From assembly GCF_003610995.1 (NCBI RefSeq), contig NZ_CP032543.1:1984001-2048000 (forward strand): DNA of 64,000 nucleotides, given 5' to 3'. The notes beneath the pieces are model-generated. The model saw only the letters and a program-made list of their open reading frames with translations. It did no database searches and was not told the DNA's origin. Made by a program: the position numbers and the translations under genes. Positions 8,342-17,122 of this stretch are shown one piece after another (the first letter of the stretch is position 1; the number at the start of each line of letters is the position of its first letter). The DNA is from Streptomyces griseus subsp. griseus. Its GTDB lineage: Bacteria > Actinomycetota > Actinomycetes > Streptomycetales > Streptomycetaceae.

Positions 8342-9607
8342 ATGCGCCTGCTCTTCACTGCTTTCCCTTCACCGTCCCACCTTTTCCCCATGGTTCCGCT
8401 CGCGTGGGCGGCGCGCGCGGCGGGCCACGAGGTGCGCGTCGCCGGCGCGCCCTCGCTCGTGGACGCCATCACCGCCTCCGGGCTGCCGGCCGTGCCGGTC
8501 GGTGCCGAGGTCGATCTCACCGGCACCTCCCGCGGCGGGAGCCTCTCCGGCTGGCACGACCACGAGCGGTGGCCGGCCGGTTGGCCGGTGACCCCCAGCC
8601 TGCTCGACGGCCGGCGCAAGGAACTACTGGAAGCCCTGGGGCAGCGGCAGTTCGCGATAGCCGCCGGGATGCTCGATGACCTGGTGCGGTTCGGTGAGGC
8701 CTGGCGGCCCGATGCCGTCGTCCACGACGCCGTCTCCTACGCGGGGCCGGTGGCCGGCTCGGTCCTCGACATCCCCAGCGTGAGCCATCTGTGGGGTAGC
8801 CCGGGGCTTCAGCGCCTGGAGATGAAGGGGCTGGGTCCGGATCCCCAGGACGGTTTCGTCGCGCTCTTCGACCGGTACCGTGCGGCGGTGCGGACCTGGC
8901 CCGACGCATGGGTTGACCCATGCCCGCCCAGCATGGGCTTCGGTTCCGGGCCGGATGTGCACTCGGTGCAGTACGTGCCCTACAACGGCCCGGGACGGAT
9001 CCCCGTACGGCTCCTCGATCCGCCGTCCCGGCCGCGGGTCTGTGTCACCTGGGGCGCGACCACGGCCAAGCTGCTCGGCGCCGACATGACGGAGCTGCTG
9101 CGCCAGGCCGTGGAGGCCGTCGCGGCCCTGCCCGTGGAGGTCGTCCTGGCCACCACCGCCGACCAGCGCCAACTGCTGGGCGACCTACCGCCGTCCGTGC
9201 GTACCGAGATCTCCGTGCCGCTGCACATGCTGCTGCCGGGCTGCGTAGCGGTGGTCCACCACGGCGGCGCGGGAACCACGCTCACCGCCGCCCGTCACGG
9301 CGTCCCCCAGCTGACGATCACCCGCAGGCCCGAGCCGACGCTCAACGGCGAGCGGCAGGCCCTCACCGGTGCGGGCATCAACCTGACGTACGGCGAGGTG
9401 AGCCGGACCGAGCGGCCGGTCGAGACCGTACGGGAACAGGTGACCCGGCTACTGGACGACCGCTCCTACCGGGACGCGGCCGGGCGGCTCTCAGCGGAAA
9501 TCCTCGCCCAGCCCAGCCCGGCCGACCTGGTCGGCGTCATCGAGAAACTGGCCTGCTTCTCCACTGTTTCCCCAAGGAGTTCCCACCGGACGAAAGAGGC
9601 AGGATGA
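8342..9607 (+). CDS. Glycosyltransferase (GT1) B
   Basis: 421 residues, GT-B fold: N-terminal MRLLFTAFPSPSHLFPMVPLAWA, PYNGPGRIP linker, RVCVTWGAT at the start of the donor domain, and the donor loop VVHHGGAGTTLTAARHGVPQL. ATG 8342 is chosen because AGGAGG (8328-8333) sits eight bases upstream. The stop overlaps the start of the acetyltransferase as ATGA (9604-9607). The pairing with the acetyltransferase suggests, but does not prove, that it handles a sugar that is later acetylated. Confidence 0.88.
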   Translation: MRLLFTAFPSPSHLFPMVPLAWAARAAGHEVRVAGAPSLVDAITASGLPAVPVGAEVDLTGTSRGGSLSGWHDHERWPAGWPVTPSLLDGRRKELLEALGQRQFAIAAGMLDDLVRFGEAWRPDAVVHDAVSYAGPVAGSVLDIPSVSHLWGSPGLQRLEMKGLGPDPQDGFVALFDRYRAAVRTWPDAWVDPCPPSMGFGSGPDVHSVQYVPYNGPGRIPVRLLDPPSRPRVCVTWGATTAKLLGADMTELLRQAVEAVAALPVEVVLATTADQRQLLGDLPPSVRTEISVPLHMLLPGCVAVVHHGGAGTTLTAARHGVPQLTITRRPEPTLNGERQALTGAGINLTYGEVSRTERPVETVREQVTRLLDDRSYRDAAGRLSAEILAQPSPADLVGVIEKLACFSTVSPRSSHRTKEAG

Positions 9608-10872
9608 TTTCCCCGGTTGTCGAGAATACAGCCAAGAATAATGCGGCGGTCACCCATCTCGTGTCCCTCACAGGACTGCGCGGAATTCTCGCGTTGATGG
9701 TGTTCGGCACGCATTTCTTTCTCGCGTTCGTCATGGCGGGCGGGTCGATGGACTCGCCGTTCGTACAGCAGGTGTTCCACGTGCTGTTCTCCCGGGCCGG
9801 CGGAACGGCGGTCTCCTGCTTCTTCCTGCTCAGCGGGTTCGTCCTGGCCTACATCGCACGCCCGGGTGACAGCACCCGCTCCTTCTACCGGCGCCGGATC
9901 GCGAAGATCTATCCGGTCCACCTGATCAGCACCGCCGTCGCGTTCATCCTGGTCTCGGTGCGGTACGAGGTGCCCGGCATGGAGGTCACGCTGTCCCATG
10001 TGTTCCTGGTGCAGAGCTGGGTCCCGAGCCAGTGGTACTACCTCACGATGACGGGCATCGACTGGTCGCTGAGCTGTGAGGCGTTCTTCTACCTGTGCTT
10101 CCCCGTACTGCTTCCGGTGCTGAGCAGGGCCAGGAACGGGATGCTCTACGCGGTGTCCGCGTGCTCGGTGTTCCTGGTCTTCTTCCTGCCGTACGTCGTC
10201 GGACACACCTTCGCGATCCGCTCGCCCGATCCGGTGGAGATGGTGCCGACCGCCGGATACGGCGGGCCGATCGGCTACTGGTTCGCGTATGTCTTCCCGC
10301 CCATGCGCATGGCCGAGTTCGTCATCGGGATCTCCCTGGCCGTCCTGGTGCGCAGGGGCGCGTGGCGCGGACCGGGGGTCGCGGCCTGCCTGGTGCTGTG
10401 CGCGATCGGCTGGGGGGTCAATCTCCACCTCGACAGCTATCTGCCGCTCGCGGCGGGCATGCTCATCCCCTTCGCCCTGCTCATCCCCGCCCTCAGCACC
10501 GCCGACGTCAACTCCGCCTGGTCGCCGCTCCGCTGGAAACCGCTGGTGTGGTTCGGCGAGATATCCCTGTCCTTCTACGTCAGCCATCTGCTGGTCCAGG
10601 AGGAGCTGTTCAGCCGGCTGTGGAACCTCGGCATGCGGGCGGGTCTGCTGCCCGCGCCGCTGCCCGTGCTGTCCTGGTGGGTGGCGGTGCTGTCGTTCCT
10701 CGCCCAGTTCGCGCTGGCTGTGCTGGCCGCCTGGCTGCTCCACCGGCTGGTGGAACAGCCGCTGGTGCGCAGGCTGCGGCCGAAGGACGTCCCCCCGGTT
10801 CCGGTGACCTCGCCCCAGTCGTCGGCCCCTCCCGCACATCAGGCCGGTGCGGCACACATGGTGGAGAGGTGA
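9604..10872 (+). CDS. cmmA: Membrane O-acetyltransferase for sugar residues
   Basis: 422 residues of the acyltransferase 3 family with about ten predicted membrane helices. Motifs: TGLRGILALMVFGTHF with the essential-type His near residue 33, SCFFLLSGFVLAYI, the FYRRRIAKIYPVH turn, and LSFYVSHLLVQ near the end. In chromomycin this enzyme adds the 4-O-acetyl groups of the oliose and olivomycose units; mithramycin lacks them, so this gene is a main reason for calling the cluster chromomycin-like. Acetylation at the membrane is linked with export and self-protection. Coupled to the upstream glycosyltransferase by ATGA. Confidence 0.9.
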   Translation: MISPVVENTAKNNAAVTHLVSLTGLRGILALMVFGTHFFLAFVMAGGSMDSPFVQQVFHVLFSRAGGTAVSCFFLLSGFVLAYIARPGDSTRSFYRRRIAKIYPVHLISTAVAFILVSVRYEVPGMEVTLSHVFLVQSWVPSQWYYLTMTGIDWSLSCEAFFYLCFPVLLPVLSRARNGMLYAVSACSVFLVFFLPYVVGHTFAIRSPDPVEMVPTAGYGGPIGYWFAYVFPPMRMAEFVIGISLAVLVRRGAWRGPGVAACLVLCAIGWGVNLHLDSYLPLAAGMLIPFALLIPALSTADVNSAWSPLRWKPLVWFGEISLSFYVSHLLVQEELFSRLWNLGMRAGLLPAPLPVLSWWVAVLSFLAQFALAVLAAWLLHRLVEQPLVRRLRPKDVPPVPVTSPQSSAPPAHQAGAAHMVER

Positions 10873-10877
10873 GTGGC

Positions 10878-12071
10878 ATGAAGGTCCTCTTCGCGGCCTC
10901 GGGCTGGCCCACGCACTACATGGCGATGGTCCCGCTCGCCTGGGCGCTGCGTGCGGCGGGCCACGAGGTCCGGGTGGCGGCCCAGCCCGCCATGCACGCC
11001 ACGATCCTGCGCTCGGGCATGCCGGCGGTGCCGGTGGGTTCCGACGTGGACTACGTCGCGGTACGCAAACGGACCCTGTCCCACGAGCGGTCGGACGGAG
11101 CCGGTCACCGCGACCCGGCGGAGCTGCGCGATGCGGCGGAGCGGGACGAAGGCGGTCTGTTCGGCGCCTGGAACGAGGCGACGTCGGCCGCTCTGGACGA
11201 CACAGTCGCCTTCGCCCGCGCATGGCGGCCTGATCTCGTCGTCGGCGACACGATGGCGCCCGCGGCACTCGTCGCAGCCCATGTGCTGGGGGTGCCGGGG
11301 GTGCGGCACCTGTGGGGACCGGACATCCTGGGCACCCCGGAGGGGGCGAAGATCCTCGACATCCTTCCGGGTTACCGGGAGCAGTACGAGCGGCACGGTG
11401 TCAGCGCCCCGGGGGACCCGGCCCACCGCACTGTCTCCCCCTGTCCGCCGAGTCTTCAGCAGCCCGGGCTGCCCGAAAGGCTGTCCCTGCGGTGGGTGCC
11501 GTACAACGGCCCGGGGACCACGCCCGGCTGGCTCGGCGTCCCGCCGCCCAGGCCGCGGGTGTGCGTCACCTGGGGAACCTCCACGACGGACGTGCTCGGG
11601 CACGAGGACCGGACTGTGCCCGATGTGCTCGAGGCTCTGGCCGGTCTCGACGTCGAGGTCGTCGTCACGGTGACGGCGGCGGAACGCGAGCGGCTCGGGC
11701 CATCGGCGCCCGGTGTGCGGGTGCTGGAGTCCATGCCGCTGCATCTCCTGATGCCGGGGTGCGACCTGCTGGTCCACCAAGGAGGATTCATGACGGCTCT
11801 GACGGCCGCCCACCACGGGGTGCCGCAGCTCCTCGTCCCGCAACTGCCCAACCAGGTCTCCGACGCACAGGTACTGGAGGGGGCGGGGGTGGCGCGCCGG
11901 CTGCCGGCCGAGGAGGCGGGCGTCGGCTCCCTGCGTGCGGCGGTCGAGGAGGTCTTGGGCGGGCGGGCGTACCGGGTGGCTGCGGCCCGGCTGCGCACCG
12001 AGATCCTCGCCCAGCCCAGCCCGGCGGACGTGGCCGCAGACCTCGCCGAGCTGGCCAGGACCGGGCCCTGA
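10878..12071 (+). CDS. Glycosyltransferase (GT1) C with altered donor loop
   Basis: 397 residues, GT-B fold: MKVLFAASGWPTHYMAMVPL start, WVPYNGPGTTPGW linker, RVCVTWGTSTTDV. The donor-binding loop reads LVHQGGFMTALTAAHHGVPQL; the His-His-Gly-Gly and Gly-Thr-Thr seen in the other three enzymes are changed to HQGGFMTA. GTs with similar changes still act in aromatic polyketide pathways, so loss of activity should not be assumed. GAGAGG precedes ATG 10878, five bases after the acetyltransferase stop. Closest in style to the glycosyltransferase at 23311-24492. Confidence 0.85.
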   Translation: MKVLFAASGWPTHYMAMVPLAWALRAAGHEVRVAAQPAMHATILRSGMPAVPVGSDVDYVAVRKRTLSHERSDGAGHRDPAELRDAAERDEGGLFGAWNEATSAALDDTVAFARAWRPDLVVGDTMAPAALVAAHVLGVPGVRHLWGPDILGTPEGAKILDILPGYREQYERHGVSAPGDPAHRTVSPCPPSLQQPGLPERLSLRWVPYNGPGTTPGWLGVPPPRPRVCVTWGTSTTDVLGHEDRTVPDVLEALAGLDVEVVVTVTAAERERLGPSAPGVRVLESMPLHLLMPGCDLLVHQGGFMTALTAAHHGVPQLLVPQLPNQVSDAQVLEGAGVARRLPAEEAGVGSLRAAVEEVLGGRAYRVAAARLRTEILAQPSPADVAADLAELARTGP

Positions 12072-12076
12072 CCACG

Positions 12077-13090
12077 GTGGCAGGGGAGAAGACGGAGCCG
12101 CTGGTCGTCGTCCTGGGCGCTGCCGGCTATCTGGGATCGGCCGTCGTGGCGGAGCTCGCCCGCCGGCCGGTCCGGCTGCGCCGGGTGGCCCGGCCCGGCC
12201 GGCTGCGCGAGATCCCAGCGGCGGTCTGGGGGGACGCCTCGTCGCAGGCGTCGCCGTGGGCGGCCGACCTGTCCCGGCCCGGGGCCGTCGCCCGGGCCGT
12301 GGCGGGCGCCGACGTGATCGTTCATCTCGTCGCGCACATCGGCGAGGCGTCGGCATGGCGGGCCGCCGAACACGACCCGGCCGCCGCGCGGGTGAACGTG
12401 GAGCCGGCACACGACCTGGTGGCCGCGCTCCGGGCGAGGCGGGGCGGCGGGCCGCCACCGGTGGTGCTCTTCGCCGGTTCGGCCTCACAGGTGGGGCGGG
12501 CGGGGGTGATCGACGGCAGCGAACCCGACGAGCCCGTAACGGTGTACGCACGCCAGAAGCTCGCCGCTGAGCAGGCTCTCCTGGCCGCTTCGGCCGAGGG
12601 GGTGCTGCGCGGGGTGTCGCTGCGGCTGCCCACGGTGTACGGGGCGGGGCCCGGGCCGCTCGGCAACGGGGTGGTCACCGCGATGGCGCGGCGCGCGTTC
12701 GCGGGCGAGCCGCTCCCGGTGTGGAGCGACGGGTCCGTGGAACGGGACCTGCTGCATGTCACGGACGCGGCCCGCGCGTTCGCGGTGTGCGCGGCCCCGG
12801 ACCGGGCCGGCGCGCTGGCCGGACGTCACTGGGTGGTGGGCACCGGCCGGCCGGTGCGGGTGGCCGATCTGTTCACCGCCGTCGCCCGGAGCGTCGCCGC
12901 GCACACCGGCGCGCCGCCGGTGCCGGTGGTGTCCGTGGAGCCGCCGGCCACGGCGACGGCCGCCGACGTCCGGGGCACGGTCGTCGACGCCTCGGCCTTC
13001 CGGACCGCCACGGGCTGGCGCCCCCGGCAGTCGATGCCGGAGGCGCTGGACGAGCTGGTGGCGGCCCTCGCCCGGCAGAGGGCAGTCTGA
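12077..13090 (+). CDS. NDP-4-keto-2,6-dideoxyhexose 4-ketoreductase (extended SDR)
   Basis: A 337-residue NAD-epimerase-type SDR: LGAAGYLGSAVV dinucleotide motif at the start, FAGSASQVG with the catalytic Ser, YARQK catalytic pair near residue 155, LPTVYGAGPGPLGNG, RDLLHVTDAARAF. Length and motifs fit TylCIV/EryBIV-type 4-ketoreductases acting on 3-C-methylated L-sugars. With the C-methyltransferase convergent to it and the epimerase at 6386, it probably completes olivomycose. GTG 12077 is chosen as the first start after the glycosyltransferase stop at 12071; no strong ribosome site is seen. Two shorter 4-ketoreductases occur at 25641 and 37922. Confidence 0.78.
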   Translation: MAGEKTEPLVVVLGAAGYLGSAVVAELARRPVRLRRVARPGRLREIPAAVWGDASSQASPWAADLSRPGAVARAVAGADVIVHLVAHIGEASAWRAAEHDPAAARVNVEPAHDLVAALRARRGGGPPPVVLFAGSASQVGRAGVIDGSEPDEPVTVYARQKLAAEQALLAASAEGVLRGVSLRLPTVYGAGPGPLGNGVVTAMARRAFAGEPLPVWSDGSVERDLLHVTDAARAFAVCAAPDRAGALAGRHWVVGTGRPVRVADLFTAVARSVAAHTGAPPVPVVSVEPPATATAADVRGTVVDASAFRTATGWRPRQSMPEALDELVAALARQRAV

Positions 13091-13120
13091 CGACGGGCCC
13101 CAGGACCGTGGTGGGGTCCC

Positions 13121-14347
13121 TCAGACGATGTGGAGTTCGGGCACGTAGAGGATCCACCGGCCGCCGCGGCGCTTGAACTCGGCCTCCTTGCGCATGATCT
13201 CCTCGGCGTGGTTCCAGGCGAACAGCAGCGCGTAGTCGGGGTAGGGGTCGGCGAACGCCTCGGGCGAGCGCACCGGGATGTGCGATCCGGGACTGAGTGT
13301 GCCCTGCTTGGCCGGGGTGTTGTCCGCGATGAAGGACACCAGTTCGGGGCCGATGCCGCAGTAGTTGGTGAGCGTGGCGCTCTTGGCGGTCGCCCCGTAG
13401 CCGACGACGCTCCTGCCCTCGTCACGGCAGCGCACCAGCAGCGAGCGGAGCCCCTCGCGCAGCAGGTCGATGTTGGTGGCGAAGCTCTCCAGCGTGGGCC
13501 GTTCGGCGAGTCCGAGGATCTTCTCCCGGTCCAGGAAGCGGGCGACCTCGGGGGAGGGCGTCCGTGAGCCCGACCGGGCGAGCGTGTAGCGGATCTCGCC
13601 GCCGTGCACGGGCAGGTGCTCCACGTCGACGAGTTCGAATCCGTAGAAGGCCGCCATGTTCTGCACCGACCGCACGGTGAAGAAGTAGAAGTGCTCGTCG
13701 TAGATCTGGTCGAACGACGTCCGCTCGACGATGTCCCCCATGTAGGGGTCCTCAAAGACGAAGATGCCGTCCTCGTCGAGCAGGATGTCCACCCCGCGGA
13801 AGACGGAGTCGACGTAGGAGATGTGCGAGAAGGTGTTGGCGGCGTAGATGACGTTCGCGCGGCCCTCGGTGGCGACGATCTCGGCCGCCGTGGATTCCTC
13901 GAAGAAGGCGTTACGGACCCGGATGCCCTTGGCGGCGGCGGCCTCGGCGACGCCCGCGCAGGGCTCGACGCCGAGGTGGCGGCGGCCGGCCCGGGCCACG
14001 GTGTCGAGCATGATGCCGTCGTTGCTGCCGAACTCGACGACGAAGGAGTCCAGGTCGCGCAGTTCGTGGTCGAGGAAGTGCCCGGCGGTGGCGCGGAAGT
14101 GGTCCTGCATGGCCGAGGACCCCGAGGAGAGGTAGGGGTAGTCGGTGCGGAACATGTGCTCGCGCGGTACGTCCTCCAGGAGCTGGACCATCGTGCAGGA
14201 GCCGCACTGGGCAACCGCTAGCCGGTGGAAGTACTCCTGGGCGGGGTGGTTCGGGTCGACGAACGCGTCAGCCAGTGGCTGGCGTCCGAAGTCGAAGAAC
14301 TCGTGCAGCGTACCGCCGCAGATCCGGCAGTCGAGCGTGTCAGACAT
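13121..14347 (-). CDS. cmmC: NDP-hexose 3-C-methyltransferase
   Basis: A 408-residue TylC3-type SAM enzyme. The N-terminal zinc site is formed by CRIC (residues 7-10) and a later CGSC. The SAM domain has VVEFGSNDGIML and the acidic GVEPC. The His-rich centre is YDEHFYFFTVRSV near 195, and the C-terminal domain opens VVGYGATAKSATLTNYCG. The family methylates C-3 of 4-keto-2,6-dideoxysugars, as needed for olivomycose. ATG 14347 is preceded by GAGGAA. Thirty bases separate its stop from the convergent ketoreductase. Confidence 0.9.
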   Translation of the reverse strand: MSDTLDCRICGGTLHEFFDFGRQPLADAFVDPNHPAQEYFHRLAVAQCGSCTMVQLLEDVPREHMFRTDYPYLSSGSSAMQDHFRATAGHFLDHELRDLDSFVVEFGSNDGIMLDTVARAGRRHLGVEPCAGVAEAAAAKGIRVRNAFFEESTAAEIVATEGRANVIYAANTFSHISYVDSVFRGVDILLDEDGIFVFEDPYMGDIVERTSFDQIYDEHFYFFTVRSVQNMAAFYGFELVDVEHLPVHGGEIRYTLARSGSRTPSPEVARFLDREKILGLAERPTLESFATNIDLLREGLRSLLVRCRDEGRSVVGYGATAKSATLTNYCGIGPELVSFIADNTPAKQGTLSPGSHIPVRSPEAFADPYPDYALLFAWNHAEEIMRKEAEFKRRGGRWILYVPELHIV

Positions 14348-14435
14348 ATGGTTCCTCAGCTCCTGTCCAGGACTCGGCCTGAGCGGCCGGCCGGTCGACG
14401 GCCGTCGTTCCGTGCCGTTCTCGGCTGTCCGACGT

Positions 14436-14470
14436 GCGGGGACGATCCTTGTGGTCGAGATCGTCCCCGC
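14436..14470 (-). terminator. Hairpin after the UvrA-like resistance gene
   Basis: A perfect 12-bp stem (14436-14447 with 14459-14470) and an 11-base loop lie 81 bases beyond the resistance gene stop at 14551 in its direction of transcription. It should limit read-through into the sugar C-methyltransferase gene on the same strand, whose promoter must then lie within 14348-14435. Confidence 0.65.
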
Positions 14471-14550
14471 CGGGCCTCGGCAATCGCTCAAGACGCGCTT
14501 GACGCCCTGCCACCGTGCCGTCGGCGGCCCGACCGTCCGGGAGCCACGGC

Positions 14551-17028
14551 TCAGTCGGCCACGAGAGGCCGCAGGTACCGGGCCGTGACGCCCGGGCCGG
14601 CCGCGACGGTCGCCGGAGGGCCCTCGCCGACGACCGTGCCTCCCCGTTCGCCGGCGCCCGGCCCCATGTCGATGATCCAGTCGGCGCAGGCGGCGACGTG
14701 CAGATCGTGCTCGGCGATGACGACGGAGTTGCCGGCCGCGAGCAGGGTGTCGAAGGCGTCGACCATGCGCTGTACGTCGGAGGGATGGAGCCCGGTGACC
14801 GGTTCATCGAGGATCACCAGGCCCCGTCCCCGACTGCCGCTGCCCATGAGTATGGCGTTGGCGAGCTTGAGGCGCTGCGCCTCACCGCCTGACAACTCGG
14901 TTCCGCTCTGCCCGAGTTGCAGGTAGCCCAGCCCCGCCTGCTGGGTGGCGCGGAGGGTGGCGGCGAGGGGTGCGGGGCCGGGGAAGAACTCGGCGGCCTC
15001 GTCCACCGTCATGGCCAGCACCTCGTCGACCGACTTGCCGTGATAGGTGACGGCGAGCAGTTCGGGGGTGAACCGGCGGCCCTCGCAGACATCGCACTCG
15101 ACCCACATGTCGGGCATGAAGTGCATGTCGACCTGGCGCCTTCCGTACCCCTGGCAGGCCTCACAGCGGCCGCCGGGCGAGTTGAAGGAGAACGATCCGG
15201 CGCCGTAGCCCAGGCTCTTGGCCTGGGGGGTGGCCGCGTAGAGCTTGCGGATCAGGTCGAAGGCCTTGGTGTAGGTGGCGGGGTTGGACCGCGGGGTACG
15301 GCCGATCGGGTCCTGGTTCACCACGGTCACCCAGCCCACCGCCGCCGCGCCCTCGACCGAGGCGACGGCTTCGGGGCATTCACCGCGCAGCGTGGCCGCC
15401 AGGCTCGCACCGAGGGCCTCGTGCAGGAGGCTGCTCTTGCCGCTGCCGCTCACCCCGGTGATACAGGTCAGCGAGTTGAGAGGGATGTCCACCCGGTCCA
15501 GCCGGACGTTGTGCACGTCGATCCCGACCAGGCCGAGCCGCGGCGCGGCCGCGGCGTCGTAGCGCCGCTCCCGCCGGACCCGGGGGCCGCGCCCCGCAAG
15601 GTAGGCGCCGGTGAGCGAGTGCGGGTTGTCGCTGAGCTCGGCGGTGGGCACGGATGCGACGAGGGTGCCGCCCTCGCGTCCTGCGCCGGGCCCCAGGTCC
15701 ACCACCCAGTCGGCGAGTGCGATGAGTTCGGGGTCGTGCTCGACGAGCAGGACCGTGTTGCCCGCGTCTCGCAGCGCGTGCAGGATCTCACGCAACGGAT
15801 GCTTGTCGGCGGGGTGCAGTCCGGCACTCGGCTCGTCCAGGACGAAGATGATGCCGGTCAGGTCCATGTTCAGCTGGGCGGTGACGCGGGCTCGCTGCAG
15901 TTCACCGCCGGACATGGACGGGGCACTGCGGGTGACCCGCAGGTGGCCCAGTCCCAGCTCGACCATCAGGCGGACCCGTCGGCCGAGGTCGGGCAGCAGG
16001 TTGACCGCGACCTCGCGCTGCATGGGGGTGAGGGTGGCGTCGACGGTCGCCACCCAGTCCCGCAGATCCTCGATGGGCATCCGCACGATCTCGGGGTAGG
16101 TCAGCCCGGCGACCTTGAGGGTGCGCGGGACGTCGCCGAAGCCGCTGCCCGCACAGCCCTCGCAGTCCTGACGGCGCATGAACCGCGCGTAGTTCTCCTT
16201 GCTGCTGTCGGAGGCCGCGGCCTCGTACAGCCGTGAGACCTCGAAGACAGCACCCTTGAGCGGGACGCTGCGTTCGATGACGGTCTCGGTGCCGGACTTC
16301 TTCTGCTTGCTGACGATCTTGTAGGAGACCGCCTCGTCCCCCGTGCCGTGGAGCACGGCGTGGCGGAACGCCTCAGGCAGCTCGCGCCAGGGCCGGTCGA
16401 GGTCGGCACCGTACCGCTCGGCGAGTGCGGGCAGCGCAAGGTACTCGCCGGAGTTGGCCCGCTCGAACCACTCCCCCGCCCCGGCCCTCAGCGGGAGGTC
16501 GGGCCGGGTGACGATCCGGTCCTCGGCCGGGGTGACGACGTAGCCGAGGCCGGCGCACTTCTTGCAGCGGCCCTCCATGCTGTAGCGGTCGAAGTAGGCG
16601 CTGGTGAGCCCGCGTAGCTCGGGGAACTCCACGGCTTCCGGGCCCAGTGCGGGCATGCGCGCGAACAGCAGCCCGAGGAAGTCGTTCAGTCCGGTGATGC
16701 TGCCCAGGGTCGAGCGGGGACTGCGGTTCAGCCGCCGCTGATCCACGGCGAGGGTCACTCCGAGCCCGGCGATCCGGTCCACCTGGGGGCGGTCCTTGGG
16801 CGAGATGAACTGCCGGAAGAACGGCGAGATGCCGTTGAGGTACCGCAGTTGGGCCTCGGCGTGGATCGTGTCGATGGCGAGGGACGTCTTCCCGCTGCCG
16901 CTGACACCGGTGAAGGCGACGATCCTGTTCTTCGGGATGGTGACGCTGACGTTCCGCAGATTGTGCGTGTTCGCTCCGACGACCTCGATGAACTCGCCGC
17001 CCGGTGCGCCCTCGGCCTCGTGACTCAC
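14551..17028 (-). CDS. cmrX: UvrA-like self-resistance protein
   Basis: 825 residues with the two ABC ATPase modules of UvrA. First module: FTGVSGSGKTSLAID and MSGGELQRARV with VLDEPSAGLHPAD. Second: ITGVSGSGKSSLLHE and LSGGEAQRLKLA with ILDEPVTGLHPSD. Zinc motifs CKKCAGLG, CEGCAGSG and CEACQGYG followed by CDVCEGRRF are kept. It is shorter than repair UvrA (about 950), as in DrrC and MtrX, which protect DNA from drugs bound to it; aureolic acids bind the minor groove as Mg dimers. GTG 17028 fits AAGGAG five bases upstream; GTG 17031 would be too close. Diverges from the PadR gene. Confidence 0.9.
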   Translation of the reverse strand: MSHEAEGAPGGEFIEVVGANTHNLRNVSVTIPKNRIVAFTGVSGSGKTSLAIDTIHAEAQLRYLNGISPFFRQFISPKDRPQVDRIAGLGVTLAVDQRRLNRSPRSTLGSITGLNDFLGLLFARMPALGPEAVEFPELRGLTSAYFDRYSMEGRCKKCAGLGYVVTPAEDRIVTRPDLPLRAGAGEWFERANSGEYLALPALAERYGADLDRPWRELPEAFRHAVLHGTGDEAVSYKIVSKQKKSGTETVIERSVPLKGAVFEVSRLYEAAASDSSKENYARFMRRQDCEGCAGSGFGDVPRTLKVAGLTYPEIVRMPIEDLRDWVATVDATLTPMQREVAVNLLPDLGRRVRLMVELGLGHLRVTRSAPSMSGGELQRARVTAQLNMDLTGIIFVLDEPSAGLHPADKHPLREILHALRDAGNTVLLVEHDPELIALADWVVDLGPGAGREGGTLVASVPTAELSDNPHSLTGAYLAGRGPRVRRERRYDAAAAPRLGLVGIDVHNVRLDRVDIPLNSLTCITGVSGSGKSSLLHEALGASLAATLRGECPEAVASVEGAAAVGWVTVVNQDPIGRTPRSNPATYTKAFDLIRKLYAATPQAKSLGYGAGSFSFNSPGGRCEACQGYGRRQVDMHFMPDMWVECDVCEGRRFTPELLAVTYHGKSVDEVLAMTVDEAAEFFPGPAPLAATLRATQQAGLGYLQLGQSGTELSGGEAQRLKLANAILMGSGSRGRGLVILDEPVTGLHPSDVQRMVDAFDTLLAAGNSVVIAEHDLHVAACADWIIDMGPGAGERGGTVVGEGPPATVAAGPGVTARYLRPLVAD

Positions 17029-17071
17029 CACTGCTCCTTCTGCTGGACCTGTACGTGGACTTCCCGCTGTA

Positions 17072-17122
17072 GCTTGACTCTCGATATTACTCTCACGATA
17101 CTAGCTTCGTGAATCTAACTCG
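17072..17122. promoter_or_regulatory. Divergent promoter/operator of the PadR gene, leaderless start
   Basis: TTGACT (17074-17079) and GATACT (17097-17102) are spaced by exactly 17 bases, and seven bases later comes the GTG at 17109, so the PadR mRNA is probably leaderless. The block overlaps the minus-strand promoter region of the UvrA-like gene (TAATAT on the minus strand at 17084-17089). The whole 51-bp block aligns without gaps to the SARP promoter at 27818-27868 (41 identical bases), marking a shared operator. Confidence 0.65.

Noticed and set aside
10839..12551. 570-residue minus-strand open frame
   Set aside because: Antisense to a clear glycosyltransferase and sugar reductase; Arg/Pro-rich, no motifs. 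A shadow of high-GC coding DNA.
13091..13120. Terminator between sugar ketoreductase and C-methyltransferase genes
   Set aside because: GGGCCCC and GGGGTCCC pair only partly; too weak to list.
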